From contig NZ_VEED01000001.1 in assembly GCF_007678255.1 (NCBI RefSeq), positions 496,001 to 560,000 of the forward strand: DNA of 64,000 nucleotides, given 5' to 3'. This stretch comes from Bacillus sp. X1(2014). Its GTDB lineage: Bacteria; Bacillota; Bacilli; Bacillales_B; DSM-18226. The translations under genes and the position numbers were made by a program. Shown one piece after another: positions 31,506 through 40,555 of this stretch (its first letter is position 1; every line of letters starts with the position of its first letter). The notes beneath the pieces are model-generated. The model had not been told where the DNA came from. It did not search any database and saw nothing but the letters and a program-made list of their open reading frames with translations.

Positions 31506-32253
31506 CTTTATGTTTTCTTGCTACAAAAAAGATGCGTTCTGATTGTGAGTGAGGGGCTGAGTTTTCAAAATCAGCACTGACTTCCAGCACTTCAAAACCG
31601 GCCTCGACCAACCAGTTTGAATATTGCTGTACTGTATATGTACGTTGAAAATGAAGTTCATCAAAACGGTCATACTTATCGGTCTGTTCGTCCAACACAA
31701 AGAAGCTTAGCTCATGCTCAACGCTATTTAAACTTTCTCCAGCAAAGCTATTCCAAATAAAGGAAACATTTTCCTCACTTGAAGCATAAGTTTGATTTAT
31801 GAATAGATGCGCTATTTTATAAATCGAATGGACATCAAAGAGGAAAATTCCCTTATTGCTCAAATGCTGAAAAACGTTTGAAAATGTTGCCCTAACTTCT
31901 TCCTCAGTTTGCAGATAATTTAATGAGTCACATAAAATACCAATGACATCAAATTCCGCCTGACCTTCCAAATCTGCCATATTCTGCTGAAAGAATGGAA
32001 TTCTTAGCCCTTTTTCCTCAGCTTTTGCCTGGGCTACGGCTAGCATATCCTCAGATAAATCGACACCCGTTACTTGAAAACCATCTTGTGCTAAGCGGAC
32101 GGATAATTCACCCGTGCCACATGCCAAGTCAAGTAAACGAGTGCCCTTAACATGATATTTTACGCACCTATCTTTAACGAACTCGACCCACTCCTCATAG
32201 GGTGCATCCTTCATTAATTCATCATAAAGATAAGCGAATTGTTGATAACTCAT
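31492..32253 (-). CDS. yqeM: Class I SAM-dependent methyltransferase YqeM
   Basis: 253-residue methyltransferase of unknown substrate. SAM-binding motif LLDLACGTGELS at 40-51, VTGVDLSEDMLAVA and IGILCDSLNYL follow. It shares an ATGA overlap with rsfS and lies in the conserved yqeG-yqeM cluster of ribosome-related genes, so an rRNA, tRNA or ribosomal-protein target is plausible but unproven. Confidence 0.88.
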   Translation of the reverse strand: MSYQQFAYLYDELMKDAPYEEWVEFVKDRCVKYHVKGTRLLDLACGTGELSVRLAQDGFQVTGVDLSEDMLAVAQAKAEEKGLRIPFFQQNMADLEGQAEFDVIGILCDSLNYLQTEEEVRATFSNVFQHLSNKGIFLFDVHSIYKIAHLFINQTYASSEENVSFIWNSFAGESLNSVEHELSFFVLDEQTDKYDRFDELHFQRTYTVQQYSNWLVEAGFEVLEVSADFENSAPHSQSERIFFVARKHKESHL

Positions 32254-32606
32254 GTATTTAACTCACTAAGGATATCTTCAATCGGTGCATCGCCCCATAA
32301 GCGTTCTAACTTATAATAGCTTCTTTCGTCACGGTGAAATACATGGGCTACGACATCGCCTAGGTCAATTAATACCCATCTTGCTTCATCAAAGCCTTCT
32401 ATTCTTTTTACTTCACATCCATGTTCTTGCGCTTTTTCTTTTATTTCCCTTGCAATTGCCTGAACTTGTTTATCGGAATTACCATGACAAATGATGAAGT
32501 AATCCGCAATGAGGGAAATCCCCTGCATATTTAAAGCAAGGATGTCTTCTGCTCGTTTATCATCTGCAGCTTTAACTGCAATTTTTAGTAGTTCATGATT
32601 ATTCAT
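32250..32606 (-). CDS. rsfS: Ribosome silencing factor RsfS
   Basis: RsfS/YbeB (yqeL) binds L14 on the 50S subunit and blocks subunit joining under nutrient limitation. 118 residues, typical. Family blocks: LNMQGISLIADYFIICHGNSDKQVQAIA (about 24-51), RIEGFDEARWVLIDLGDVVAHVFHRDERSYYKLERLW (about 68-104). GGAGG precedes the ATG. It lies between yqeK and yqeM. Confidence 0.96.
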   Translation of the reverse strand: MNNHELLKIAVKAADDKRAEDILALNMQGISLIADYFIICHGNSDKQVQAIAREIKEKAQEHGCEVKRIEGFDEARWVLIDLGDVVAHVFHRDERSYYKLERLWGDAPIEDILSELNT

Positions 32607-32609
32607 GAA

Positions 32610-33176
32610 TCAATCCTCCAGTTTCGCGATTAGGTCATTGTACGTATAGAATGTATCAGGGTAAACCGTTTGATTCTTTTTTAATAAAAAGCTAATTGTA
32701 TTTTTAATTGCCATAATTAATGCTTTATCTAAATTTTCTTTGGCCATTTCTCTTACTTCATCCACGCCAGGAAAATGACGGCCTGGTTCAATGTAATCGG
32801 CCAAATAGATTATTTTTTCTAAAAGCGTCATTGCCGGTCTTCCTGATGTATGATAGCGAATGGCATCTAACACTTCAGGATCTTTTATGCCCGCTTCCTT
32901 TTCCACCAAGTACATACCCGCAGGTGCATGCCACAATTCTGAATTAAAATGAAGTAAATCCTCTGGGAATCCTTGACTAGCGATAATTTCCTTCATTTCT
33001 TCTTTTGGCCGAAATTTTGCATAATCATGGAAAATGGCTGCTAATTCAGCTTTCTGTTCATCCCCGCCATATTGCTGTGCAAGGACGATTGCTGTCTCCA
33101 TTACTCCTAGGGTATGTTGATAGCGATGGTCGGTTAATTGTTTCTTAACAAGCTTTAATGCCGCTTCACGTTCCAT
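32610..33176 (-). CDS. yqeK: HD-domain phosphohydrolase YqeK
   Basis: 188-residue HD-domain protein of the YqeK family, members of which hydrolyse diadenosine tetraphosphate symmetrically to two ADP. Metal ligands: H21 in [11 protein letters not shown]50-D51 in [10 protein letters not shown], and later WHAPAG and [12 protein letters not shown] with a further Asp in [11 protein letters not shown]. It overlaps nadD by 11 bases, suggesting translational coupling; both handle adenine dinucleotides. Confidence 0.93.
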   Translation of the reverse strand: MEREAALKLVKKQLTDHRYQHTLGVMETAIVLAQQYGGDEQKAELAAIFHDYAKFRPKEEMKEIIASQGFPEDLLHFNSELWHAPAGMYLVEKEAGIKDPEVLDAIRYHTSGRPAMTLLEKIIYLADYIEPGRHFPGVDEVREMAKENLDKALIMAIKNTISFLLKKNQTVYPDTFYTYNDLIAKLED

Positions 33177-33735
33177 ACAATTGCTTCTCCTCGATAAATT
33201 GAATGACCGAATCCGGCAATAAATACCGAATGGTCTGTTTGTTTTTTACCCTAGCCCTAATCATACTTGATGATACATCCATTGCAGGCACATCTACGTA
33301 AAGGACAGGGTAATCGGTTTGACTGCTATAGGCAGGTCTTTCAACACCAACAAATTGGACAAGTCTAATCAATTCGTCAATTTTATGCCATTTTGGCAGG
33401 TATTCTATCATATCCGCGCCAATAATAAAGAAAAATTGATGGTCGGAATACTGGGCATTGATCATTTTCATCGTATCGACTGTATAAGAAGGGCCTTTTC
33501 TATGAAGTTCAATCGTTTCGACTCGAAAAGCATCATTTCCTTGGATGGCTAATTCAAGCATTTGCAGGCGGTCTTCATTTGTTATCGATTCCGATTTTTT
33601 CTTATGTGGAGGCTCTTGATTTGGCATAAACCAAATTTCATCTAGTTCTAGGCTAGAAAGAACCTCATTTGCAATTAAAAGATGTCCGTAATGCGGAGGA
33701 TCAAAGGTTCCTCCCAATATTCCCACCTTTTTCAT
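33166..33735 (-). CDS. nadD: Nicotinate-nucleotide adenylyltransferase
   Basis: NAD biosynthesis enzyme converting nicotinate mononucleotide and ATP to deamido-NAD. 189 residues. [11 protein letters not shown] at 8-18 is the nucleotidyltransferase GXXXPXXXGH/HXGH-type motif, and [11 protein letters not shown] near 153-163 the second ATP-binding motif. ATAAGGAGA lies before the ATG. Within the yqeG-yqeM operon. Confidence 0.96.
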   Translation of the reverse strand: MKKVGILGGTFDPPHYGHLLIANEVLSSLELDEIWFMPNQEPPHKKKSESITNEDRLQMLELAIQGNDAFRVETIELHRKGPSYTVDTMKMINAQYSDHQFFFIIGADMIEYLPKWHKIDELIRLVQFVGVERPAYSSQTDYPVLYVDVPAMDVSSSMIRARVKNKQTIRYLLPDSVIQFIEEKQLYGT

Positions 33736-33759
33736 GCGCTCGTCTCCTTATACATTCGA

Positions 33760-34050
33760 TTATGGAAGCTTGATTGTTTTCTTTTCTACAGACTCTTTAT
33801 AGAGGACGATCGTATTCCCAATAAGTTGGACAATTTCAGCTCCTGTACCCTCTGCCAATTGCTCAGCCACGACCGTTTTATCATCTTCACAATTTTGCAA
33901 AACGCTGATTTTAAAAAGCTCCCTTGCTTCAAGTGCATCAGCAATTTGCTTAATCATATTTTCGTTTACTCCCCCTTTACCTACTTGAAAAATAGGATCT
34001 AAGTGGTGAGCCTTTGAACGTAAGAATCTTTTTTGCTTTCCTGTTAACAT
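33760..34050 (-). CDS. yhbY: Ribosome assembly RNA-binding protein YhbY
   Basis: 96-residue CRM-domain RNA-binding protein (yqeI), associated with 50S assembly. MLTGKQKRFLRSKAHHLDPIFQVGKGGVNENMI is the family start, with the GxxG loop at GKGG. Length is normal. CTAGGAGG precedes the ATG. It overlaps aroE by seven bases. Confidence 0.95.
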   Translation of the reverse strand: MLTGKQKRFLRSKAHHLDPIFQVGKGGVNENMIKQIADALEARELFKISVLQNCEDDKTVVAEQLAEGTGAEIVQLIGNTIVLYKESVEKKTIKLP

Positions 34051-34883
34051 GTTCTTCCTCCTAGTTGTTTTAACACATTATCTCTCATTCTTTCTACATC
34101 TGGGAATATACCTGTCCATTTTTCAAAAGCAAGGGCTCCTTGATAAACAAACATATCTATTCCGTTTTGGATTCTTGCTCCATTTTGACGTGCGTCTTTT
34201 AAAAATTGTGTTTCAAGTGGATTGTATATGATATCACAAAAGACTGACTGATTCCTTAAATTATTTACTGCGATTGGCTGCTCATAAATTTTGGGAGACA
34301 TGCCGATCAATGTTGTTTGAATAATTAAATCATATTCCCCTAGTGATTCAATTGATTCTTCAAAGGAACACGCTCTAGAATCAACGGAATAAGGGCAATC
34401 ATTGATCAATCCAATAGCCCGATCCATTGTACGATTGGCAATGTCTAATCTCTGAGTGTTTTCCTTAGCCAACGTAAAATAGATGGCTCTCGCTGCACCG
34501 CCTGCTCCAATAATCAAAACTTTTTGACCTGTTAAATTAGGGAATATAGCATTTAACCCTTTTAAAAAACCAGGACCATCTGTGTTATAGCCAATTAGTT
34601 GACCATTCTCATTCACTACAGTATTAACCGCTCCGATATTTAAGGCTAATTCATCTATACCATCCAGAAAGGGAATAATGCTGCTTTTATGTGGTACCGT
34701 TACATTAAATCCACCGACACCCACCGCTTTTAAACCCTTGACAGCATCATGTAAATTCTCCCCCTTCACATGAAATGGTAAATAAACGGAATCCATGTTA
34801 TAAAAGGAAAATAAATCATTAATCATAAACGGAGACATTGAATGTCCGATTGGATCCCCCAAAACAGCATATAATTTTTTCAC
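34044..34883 (-). CDS. aroE: Shikimate dehydrogenase
   Basis: NADP-dependent reduction of 3-dehydroshikimate to shikimate. 279 residues from the GTG at 34883, which follows GGTGGGGG and gives the family start MKKLYAVLGDPIGHSMSPFM. Catalytic Lys66 (NVTVPHKS) and Asp102 (YNTDGPGF) are visible, and GAGGAARAIYFTL is the NADP-binding loop. An ATG six codons upstream is in the ribosome binding site. Lies between yqeH and yhbY, as in B. subtilis. Confidence 0.96.
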   Translation of the reverse strand: MKKLYAVLGDPIGHSMSPFMINDLFSFYNMDSVYLPFHVKGENLHDAVKGLKAVGVGGFNVTVPHKSSIIPFLDGIDELALNIGAVNTVVNENGQLIGYNTDGPGFLKGLNAIFPNLTGQKVLIIGAGGAARAIYFTLAKENTQRLDIANRTMDRAIGLINDCPYSVDSRACSFEESIESLGEYDLIIQTTLIGMSPKIYEQPIAVNNLRNQSVFCDIIYNPLETQFLKDARQNGARIQNGIDMFVYQGALAFEKWTGIFPDVERMRDNVLKQLGGRTC

Positions 34884-34915
34884 CAGTATTCCCCCACCCA
34901 TTAAGCATTATCTAT

Positions 34916-36022
34916 TTATATTAATGATTTCCGAATTAATGCTTGTACTCCTTTAGGAACGTAAGCAGCTACCTTTGCACCAGCCTCATTGACAGTAATC
35001 CAGCCAAGACCAGAGAAAACAATGTCTGTTTTTGCTTCTTTGATGATAAATTCCTGTTTCACTAGTTCCGGAAAAGAATCGATTTGATTCATACGAGGGG
35101 GAGTTAACAATTCCCCCACATGTTTTTCATAAAGCTCATCGGCATTCTCCATTTTTGTTCTATGAATATTTAATTCATTGGAGACATAACAAACAAATGA
35201 TCTACGCCCTCCGCTAATATAATCAAAGCGAGCTAATCCGCCGAAGAACAAGGTCTGCCCTTCATTTAATTGAAATACCTTGGGCTTGATTTCCTTTTTA
35301 GGGGTAATAATTTTTAAATCCTGCTTATCTACAAAATGAGCCATTTGATGATGGTTAATAATACCAGGAGAATCAATTAATGACTTTTCATCATCGAGCG
35401 GAATTTTGATAATATCCAATGTCGTTCCTGGAAAATGGGAGGTGGTGATCACATCCGTTTCACCTGTTACCTCTTTAATAATTCGATTGATAAACGTAGA
35501 TTTCCCAACATTTGTACAACCCACGACATAGACGTTTTTACCGTTCCGGTATTCATCAATGGCCGCCGCAGTTTCCCGAACATACATCCCTTTGGCTGCA
35601 CTGACAAGGAATACATCTTCCGGTTTTAATCCGAGTTCTTTTGCCTCGTGTTTCATCCAATGAATTAATTTGCTATGCTTCACAGACTTAGGTAACAAAT
35701 CAACCTTGTTTCCGACAAGGAGCACTTTATTACTACCAACAAAACGGTGTAATCCAGGCAGCCAGCTGCCATTAAAATCAAAAATATCGACGATCATGAC
35801 AATCAAAGCATCTGACTTACCCATTTCATTTAATATTTTCAAGAAATCATCGTCCGTTAAGCTGACATCCTGAACTTCATTGTAATGCTTAAGACGAAAA
35901 CATCGCTGGCAGATAATCATTTCCTTTTCCAAAGCCGATGTTGGGGCATATCCTAGTTCCTCTGGGTTTTCAGTTTGAACTTTTACCCCACAACCCATAC
36001 ATATATATTGATGTTCACTCAC
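34916..36022 (-). CDS. yqeH: Ribosome biogenesis GTPase YqeH
   Basis: Circularly permuted GTPase needed for 30S assembly. 368 residues. N-terminal zinc finger with C8, C11, C38 and C41. The G4 motif NKVD (105-108) precedes the P-loop GCTNVGKST (168-176) and DSPG, the permuted order. A C-terminal RNA-binding domain resembles TRAP. GTG start after GGAGG. Four bases lie between the yqeG stop region and this gene, so they are cotranscribed. Confidence 0.96.
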   Translation of the reverse strand: MSEHQYICMGCGVKVQTENPEELGYAPTSALEKEMIICQRCFRLKHYNEVQDVSLTDDDFLKILNEMGKSDALIVMIVDIFDFNGSWLPGLHRFVGSNKVLLVGNKVDLLPKSVKHSKLIHWMKHEAKELGLKPEDVFLVSAAKGMYVRETAAAIDEYRNGKNVYVVGCTNVGKSTFINRIIKEVTGETDVITTSHFPGTTLDIIKIPLDDEKSLIDSPGIINHHQMAHFVDKQDLKIITPKKEIKPKVFQLNEGQTLFFGGLARFDYISGGRRSFVCYVSNELNIHRTKMENADELYEKHVGELLTPPRMNQIDSFPELVKQEFIIKEAKTDIVFSGLGWITVNEAGAKVAAYVPKGVQALIRKSLI

Positions 36023-36025
36023 ACA

Positions 36026-36541
36026 TTAATCCTCCCATTGAAGCATACCTTTTTTTCGAAACCAATTTAAAATCCTTCTTTCAGCAAAACGGTTAAATTT
36101 TGTCCAAAAGCCATCCGTTTGCGCAACAGGTACAACCAGGATAGTATGAAATCCACCCCGGTTTCCGCCAAGTACATCCGTCAGTAACTGATCTCCAATC
36201 ACTACAGCTTCTTCTTTTTTTATTCCCATCTGTGAAATTGCTTTATGAAAAGCAACTGCAAACGGCTTCCTCGCTCTAAAAATGAACGGAATTTTCAAAG
36301 GATCAGAAAAAGCTTTGACTCGTTCTTCATTATTATTAGATACAATTGTTACGAGGATATTGTGTCTTTTCATTTCCTCAAACCATTTAATTAATTGAGG
36401 AGTAGCAAAGGGGCGGTCCCACTCTACTAACGTATTATCTAAATCCGTAATGATCCCTTTAACTCCCTTGGCACTTAACTGCTCAGGAGATATATCAAGA
36501 ATGCTTTTGACATGCTCATTCGGTAAAAATTGTTTTAACAC
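36026..36541 (-). CDS. yqeG: YqeG family HAD-IIIA phosphatase
   Basis: 171-residue HAD-superfamily hydrolase. Nucleophile motif ITDLDNTLVEWD at 31-42 (Asp33 and Asp35), VTIVSNNNEERV motif II, and VIGDQLLTDVLGGNRGG motif IV. Related to mitochondrial phosphatidylglycerophosphatase GEP4, so PGP phosphatase activity is possible but not shown. GTG start with GAGGTG upstream. It heads the operon running to yqeM. Confidence 0.92.
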   Translation of the reverse strand: MLKQFLPNEHVKSILDISPEQLSAKGVKGIITDLDNTLVEWDRPFATPQLIKWFEEMKRHNILVTIVSNNNEERVKAFSDPLKIPFIFRARKPFAVAFHKAISQMGIKKEEAVVIGDQLLTDVLGGNRGGFHTILVVPVAQTDGFWTKFNRFAERRILNWFRKKGMLQWED

Positions 36542-37014
36542 TAAGCTTACACCTCATTGACATCTAAATTCGTTCATTATTTTTTCACATGTACCATCAT
36601 AACCAATTTTAACCTTTGTTTCAAAGATTAAAAGATGTTTTAAACTTATTATTCATCAAAACATGATAATACATGATTAATACTTTTTCTCTCTATGTTC
36701 TTTGGCAGAATCATTTGTTAGGAGTAGTAATCCAACACAGGATAAAAAACATCAAAAATAATTTTCGACAAATTTCGTCATTTCCAAATATTGTGGATAA
36801 AGTTATTAACATTATACCCATTGAATCATACACTTTTCATCATTTTATAAACAAAGTAATCACAAGTTATCCACCAGATTATGTGGATAAATGGAACGAT
36901 TGTTCTATAGGAATAAATTTGGTAGATTTAGGGTACACCAATTGAACATACCATTTTATGTTTATCATTCCTATAATAGAACACTTTATTTGCAAATCGG
37001 AGGTGGAATTTGCC
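36542..37014. promoter_or_regulatory. sda control region with DnaA boxes
   Basis: A gene-free stretch of about 470 bases. It contains two perfect DnaA boxes on the minus strand, TGTGGATAA at 36792-36800 and 36882-36890, and an 8-of-9 box TTATCCACC at 36867-36875. A TATAAT lies at 36972-36977, probably the sda -10. In B. subtilis the sda promoter is controlled by DnaA, which links replication status to sporulation. An open frame of 90 codons at 36673-36945 has no ribosome binding site and I do not accept it. Confidence 0.8.
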
Positions 37015-37155
37015 GTGAGAAAACTATCAGATGAATTACTAATTGAATCATATTTTAAAGCACGAGAATTAAACCTAAGTCCTGATTTTATTGGACTAAT
37101 TGAGTCAGAAATGCTCCGCCGTTCCTTATACCATAAAATAAAAATGTCTTCATAA
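37015..37155 (+). CDS. sda: Sporulation checkpoint inhibitor Sda
   Basis: 46-residue anti-kinase that binds KinA and blocks the phosphorelay when replication is disturbed. The GTG at 37015 follows GGAGGTG at nine bases and gives [30 protein letters not shown] as two helices, closely matching B. subtilis Sda. A longer reading frame begins at 36958 but its extra residues are not conserved. Convergent with psd, and divergent from yqeG as expected. Confidence 0.95.
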   Translation: MRKLSDELLIESYFKARELNLSPDFIGLIESEMLRRSLYHKIKMSS

Positions 37156-37199
37156 CTTGGCCCTAATTGGGCTTTTCTTTTTGCCCATTTTTATTCGTA

Positions 37200-37979
37200 C
37201 TATCTAAAAACCCCAATTTTCTCTCCGACTTTTATTTCTTTCGGGGTATGAATGGTTGAATCGATTTGAAAAATATCTTTTTCGAATAACAAGACAACTG
37301 TTGAACCGAAACTAAAGTAAGCCATTTCACTGCCCTTTTCTAATTCGGATCCTTTGTGTGTGGTTTCAATCGAATTAACAAACATTGCCCCAACCTTAAC
37401 AATTGCTACATACCCGTAATCTGTTTTGGCTTCAGTAATCACCCGATAATTCTTTGCAAGCGTTCGAACCCCATATTTTAATCCCAACTTATTGACAGGA
37501 TATGATTTAGAGCCAAGTGTCCATTGTTTGGTGACAATCCCATTTACAGGGCTATGTATGCGATGATAATGACTTGGGCTTAAATAAAGAATCATATATG
37601 TACCATGTATATACTTGGCTAATAACTCTTGGTCACCGAGCATTTCTTCAATGGAATACATCTTCCCTTTGACCAGAATATCACTAGTCTCTCTAATTTG
37701 ACCAACATCTTCAATAACAGCATCCACAGGGCTGACAACTGTTTCTTCACTTTTATCAATTATTCTTGCTTCCCTTTTCAATGTCCTAACAAATAAATCA
37801 TGAAGAGTAGGGTAATCTGACAACTCCTTCTCCATTTCTTCTTGGTTTAAGTGATAAATCTTGGCGAAGGAAGGAATCATAAAACGACTAACAGAAGAAC
37901 GGGCAAATCTTCTTAAAATAACTGATGTCCACCTGCCATTTGTTAACTCAATCATGAAACGATAAAGACCTTGAATCAT
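37200..37979 (-). CDS. psd: Phosphatidylserine decarboxylase
   Basis: Pyruvoyl-dependent enzyme making phosphatidylethanolamine. 259 residues. Self-cleavage is expected at FGST, with Ser226 becoming the pyruvoyl group of the small subunit. VSPVDAVIEDVG and LSPSHYHRIHSPVNG are family motifs. GGGGGTAG precedes the ATG. It is divergent from pssA, the previous step in the pathway, across about 130 bases. A TATAAT lies at 38045-38050 on the minus strand. Confidence 0.95.
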   Translation of the reverse strand: MIQGLYRFMIELTNGRWTSVILRRFARSSVSRFMIPSFAKIYHLNQEEMEKELSDYPTLHDLFVRTLKREARIIDKSEETVVSPVDAVIEDVGQIRETSDILVKGKMYSIEEMLGDQELLAKYIHGTYMILYLSPSHYHRIHSPVNGIVTKQWTLGSKSYPVNKLGLKYGVRTLAKNYRVITEAKTDYGYVAIVKVGAMFVNSIETTHKGSELEKGSEMAYFSFGSTVVLLFEKDIFQIDSTIHTPKEIKVGEKIGVFR

Positions 37980-38106
37980 CGAACTACCCCCAAATAGTGT
38001 AAAAATACTCTTTACGAAAAGACATAAAACGCTTAAAATTAAATATTATAGAATAAATTAACGAATTTGAATTCCCTTTTGGCTTAAAAAAGGAGTGATG
38101 TGGAGC

Positions 38107-38646
38107 ATGTTTTTGTTGGACGTACTTGATCAAACAATAAAAAAACTTAAATCGCAAACAGCAAATGTACTCACCTTAACAAATTTATCGCTTGGCGGAT
38201 TTGCAATAATATTCGGGCTCCATGGAAATCTAAGATTAAGCTTGCTGTTAATTTTTATTGCGGCATTGGCGGATCGTTTTGATGGCATGATTGCAAGAAA
38301 ATTTAACATCGAATCGGAATTAGGCAAACAGTTGGATTCCATGAGTGATATTATATCATTTGGTGTAGCACCTGCACTATTACTATATCAAGGAATTTTA
38401 CATGAATTTGGCGGACCAGGTTCATTTTTCACCGTTTTCTACATTGGATGTGGTGCCTTTAGATTAGCACGCTTCAATATATCAGAGAGCAATGGATATT
38501 TTACAGGTTTACCCATTACCGCAGCAGGTTGCTTGGCCACTCTTAGCTTCTTGGCCATACCTTATATTCCATCGCAATCATTCCTATTTATTACCATCAT
38601 TCTATCATTCCTTATGGTAAGTCCATTTAAACTGAAAAAAGTCTAA
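38107..38646 (+). CDS. pssA: CDP-diacylglycerol-serine O-phosphatidyltransferase
   Basis: Membrane enzyme making phosphatidylserine from CDP-diacylglycerol and serine. The CDP-alcohol phosphatidyltransferase signature DGMIAR, eight residues, G, three residues, D, three residues, D is complete (DRFDGMIARKF...GKQLDSMSD). About six membrane helices. Several in-frame starts exist; ATG at 38107 is 11 bases after AAGGAG and gives 179 residues, while the upstream ATG overlaps the ribosome binding site. Paired with psd, so this strain should make phosphatidylethanolamine. Confidence 0.92.
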   Translation: MFLLDVLDQTIKKLKSQTANVLTLTNLSLGGFAIIFGLHGNLRLSLLLIFIAALADRFDGMIARKFNIESELGKQLDSMSDIISFGVAPALLLYQGILHEFGGPGSFFTVFYIGCGAFRLARFNISESNGYFTGLPITAAGCLATLSFLAIPYIPSQSFLFITIILSFLMVSPFKLKKV

Positions 38647-38660
38647 TTATTGAACTTAAG

Positions 38661-38690
38661 GCATCCATCACGCCGACGATGGATGCTTTT
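38661..38690 (+). terminator. Terminator after pssA
   Basis: GCATCCATC and GATGGATGC with an eight-base loop and a T-run. Confidence 0.85.
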
Positions 38691-38807
38691 TATTTTCAAA
38701 AAAAATGTCTCTCAAATAAAAAAGTTTATGGACAGACACAATTTCCCTTTTCCTTCATAGGAATTAATAATAGGCGAAATAGCCAAAAAAGACGGGGGTA
38801 GATATGG

Positions 38808-39521
38808 ATGTCTGGAATCTTAACAGCTCTCGGATATTTAATGAAAGAATTTTTATTCCTTGTCTCCTATGTAAAAAATAATGCTTTTCCTCAACCCCTA
38901 TCTGCTGCAGAAGAAAGAAAATATCTTCGCTTAATGGCAGAAGGGGATTCACATGCGCGTAATATGCTAATTGAACACAATTTGAGATTGGTCGCGCATA
39001 TAGTAAAGAAATTCGAAAACACAGGGGAAGACTCGGAAGATTTAATTTCGATTGGAACGATTGGTTTAATTAAGGCGATCGAGAGCTACTCAGAAGGGAA
39101 AGGGACAAAGCTAGCAACCTATGCCGCACGCTGTATTGAGAACGAAATTTTGATGCATTTAAGGGCCCTTAAAAAAACAAAAAAGGATGTTTCCTTACAC
39201 GATCCGATTGGTCAAGATAAGGAAGGAAACGAAATATCATTAATTGATGTACTAAAGTCAGAATCTGAAGATGTAATCGATACGATTCAGTTGAACATGG
39301 AACTTGAGAAGGTAAAGAAATACATTGAAGTTCTGGATGACCGAGAAAAAGAAGTAATTGTCGGGCGCTTCGGTCTAGACCTGCAAAAGGAAAAAACACA
39401 ACGAGAAATTGCGAAAGAATTGGGCATATCACGAAGCTACGTCTCAAGGATTGAAAAACGCGCCTTAATGAAAATGTTCCATGAATTCTATCGGGCTGAG
39501 AAAGAAAAAAAGAAAAAGTAA
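38808..39521 (+). CDS. sigK: RNA polymerase sporulation sigma factor SigK
   Basis: Late mother-cell sigma factor as one uninterrupted gene of 237 codons. The pro-sequence (about residues 1-20) is present; cleavage between Ser20 and Tyr21 (FLVS before [12 protein letters not shown]) is expected from B. subtilis. Region 2 ([43 protein letters not shown]) and region 4 ([27 protein letters not shown]) are intact. In B. subtilis 168 the gene is split by the skin element around the AARCIENEI codons; here it is continuous. AC, 16 bases, CATAGGAAT upstream (38735-38765) is a weak sigma-K-like promoter. Confidence 0.96.
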   Translation: MSGILTALGYLMKEFLFLVSYVKNNAFPQPLSAAEERKYLRLMAEGDSHARNMLIEHNLRLVAHIVKKFENTGEDSEDLISIGTIGLIKAIESYSEGKGTKLATYAARCIENEILMHLRALKKTKKDVSLHDPIGQDKEGNEISLIDVLKSESEDVIDTIQLNMELEKVKKYIEVLDDREKEVIVGRFGLDLQKEKTQREIAKELGISRSYVSRIEKRALMKMFHEFYRAEKEKKKK

Positions 39522-39525
39522 CAAA

Positions 39526-39560
39526 AAAACAGAGCCGAAAGTTTATTTCAGCTCTGTTTT
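39526..39560. terminator. Bidirectional terminator between sigK and the Asp-box lipoprotein
   Basis: AAAACAGAGCCGAAA and TTTCAGCTCTGTTTT (one mismatch) with a five-base loop. It contains the stop codon of the convergent minus-strand gene. Confidence 0.85.
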
Positions 39561-40520
39561 TCCATTCTGCATCGGATTATTCCATTTAACTCCACCATCT
39601 ATCGATTCATATATATCATTATTTATGGTGGTGAAGGCTATTTGGTTTGGATCTTGAGGATTGACTGCTAAGTAAGTAATTGGATTTTCATAATCTAGAA
39701 ATGGAATCTCAATATTTTTTTGTTCACCAGTTGCAGGATTAATCGTTTTTAATAATATTTTCTTGTTTTCCACACTTGAAAATAAAACTGTATCTCCGCT
39801 AAATGTAAGAGACGTTACCATAAATGGATTTGTGATCTGTTTCATCGTATTTCCGTTATCGGTCGAATAATAAATACCAGACCGTGTCGGCATCGCGATG
39901 ATATCCCCATTTTTCGGATGAACGGCAATCCTTCCATAGGAATCCGCATTAAAATTCTTTAATGTACTATTTTTCCACGTGGTCCCATTATCCTTAGAAT
40001 AGTTCAGACCTTGACCTAAGGTTTTTGTATTTGGGTCTTCTTTAATCACATAGAGACCTTTTCCTGAATAACTTGCGCCCATGAAATGAAAAAGCGACTG
40101 ACCGTAGAAGGATAATTTACTGATAGTTTGTCCTTTATTGACACTTTGAATGATACCAAGCGGGTCCTTTAATCCCGAACCTTTTTGCGGGTGTCCGCTT
40201 GCAATAAAACCAGTACTTACAGCTTGAAAACTATAGTATTCATGTTGGTTCGTTGTTGCTTCAAACCAATTTGAGCCGTTAAACATTTTTAAGCCCTTAT
40301 CTGTCGCAACGTACAAAGCAAAATCATTTCCTGGATAACCAATACCAAGAATCTGACCTACCTTTAATGATTTCGCTTGAATAATATCATAGGTTACTTT
40401 TTCTTTCTTTTCTGGTTGTGGCTGCTGCTTTTGATCTTGGCTTGTGCCTTGACAACCTGAGGCAGCTAGCAGCATGATTCCAGTCAACATTCCAAGAAAG
40501 ACTTTCATTGTTTTCTTCAC
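39543..40520 (-). CDS. Lipoprotein with Asp-box (BNR-like) repeats
   Basis: 325-residue predicted lipoprotein: signal peptide at 1-22 ending LAASGC with lipidation at Cys23, then a Gln/Lys/Pro-rich linker, then a beta-propeller-like domain. Asp-box motifs (S/T-x-D-x-G-x-T-W) are visible as YSKDNGTTW, YSTDNGNTM and ESIDGGVKW. Such repeats are structural and occur in sialidases and in YCF48/photosystem-assembly-type and VPS10-like propellers, so no enzymatic role is claimed. GTG start with GGAGGG six bases upstream. It follows a response regulator gene by 35 bases and may be under its control. Confidence 0.85.
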   Translation of the reverse strand: MKKTMKVFLGMLTGIMLLAASGCQGTSQDQKQQPQPEKKEKVTYDIIQAKSLKVGQILGIGYPGNDFALYVATDKGLKMFNGSNWFEATTNQHEYYSFQAVSTGFIASGHPQKGSGLKDPLGIIQSVNKGQTISKLSFYGQSLFHFMGASYSGKGLYVIKEDPNTKTLGQGLNYSKDNGTTWKNSTLKNFNADSYGRIAVHPKNGDIIAMPTRSGIYYSTDNGNTMKQITNPFMVTSLTFSGDTVLFSSVENKKILLKTINPATGEQKNIEIPFLDYENPITYLAVNPQDPNQIAFTTINNDIYESIDGGVKWNNPMQNGKTELK

Positions 40521-40555
40521 TTTTTTCCCTCCATACTAAACTATGAGGTATTCAT

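Noticed and set aside
36673..36945. Plus-strand 90-codon frame upstream of sda
   Set aside because: No ribosome binding site, biased towards AT-rich codons, and it lies over the DnaA boxes; regarded as control DNA.
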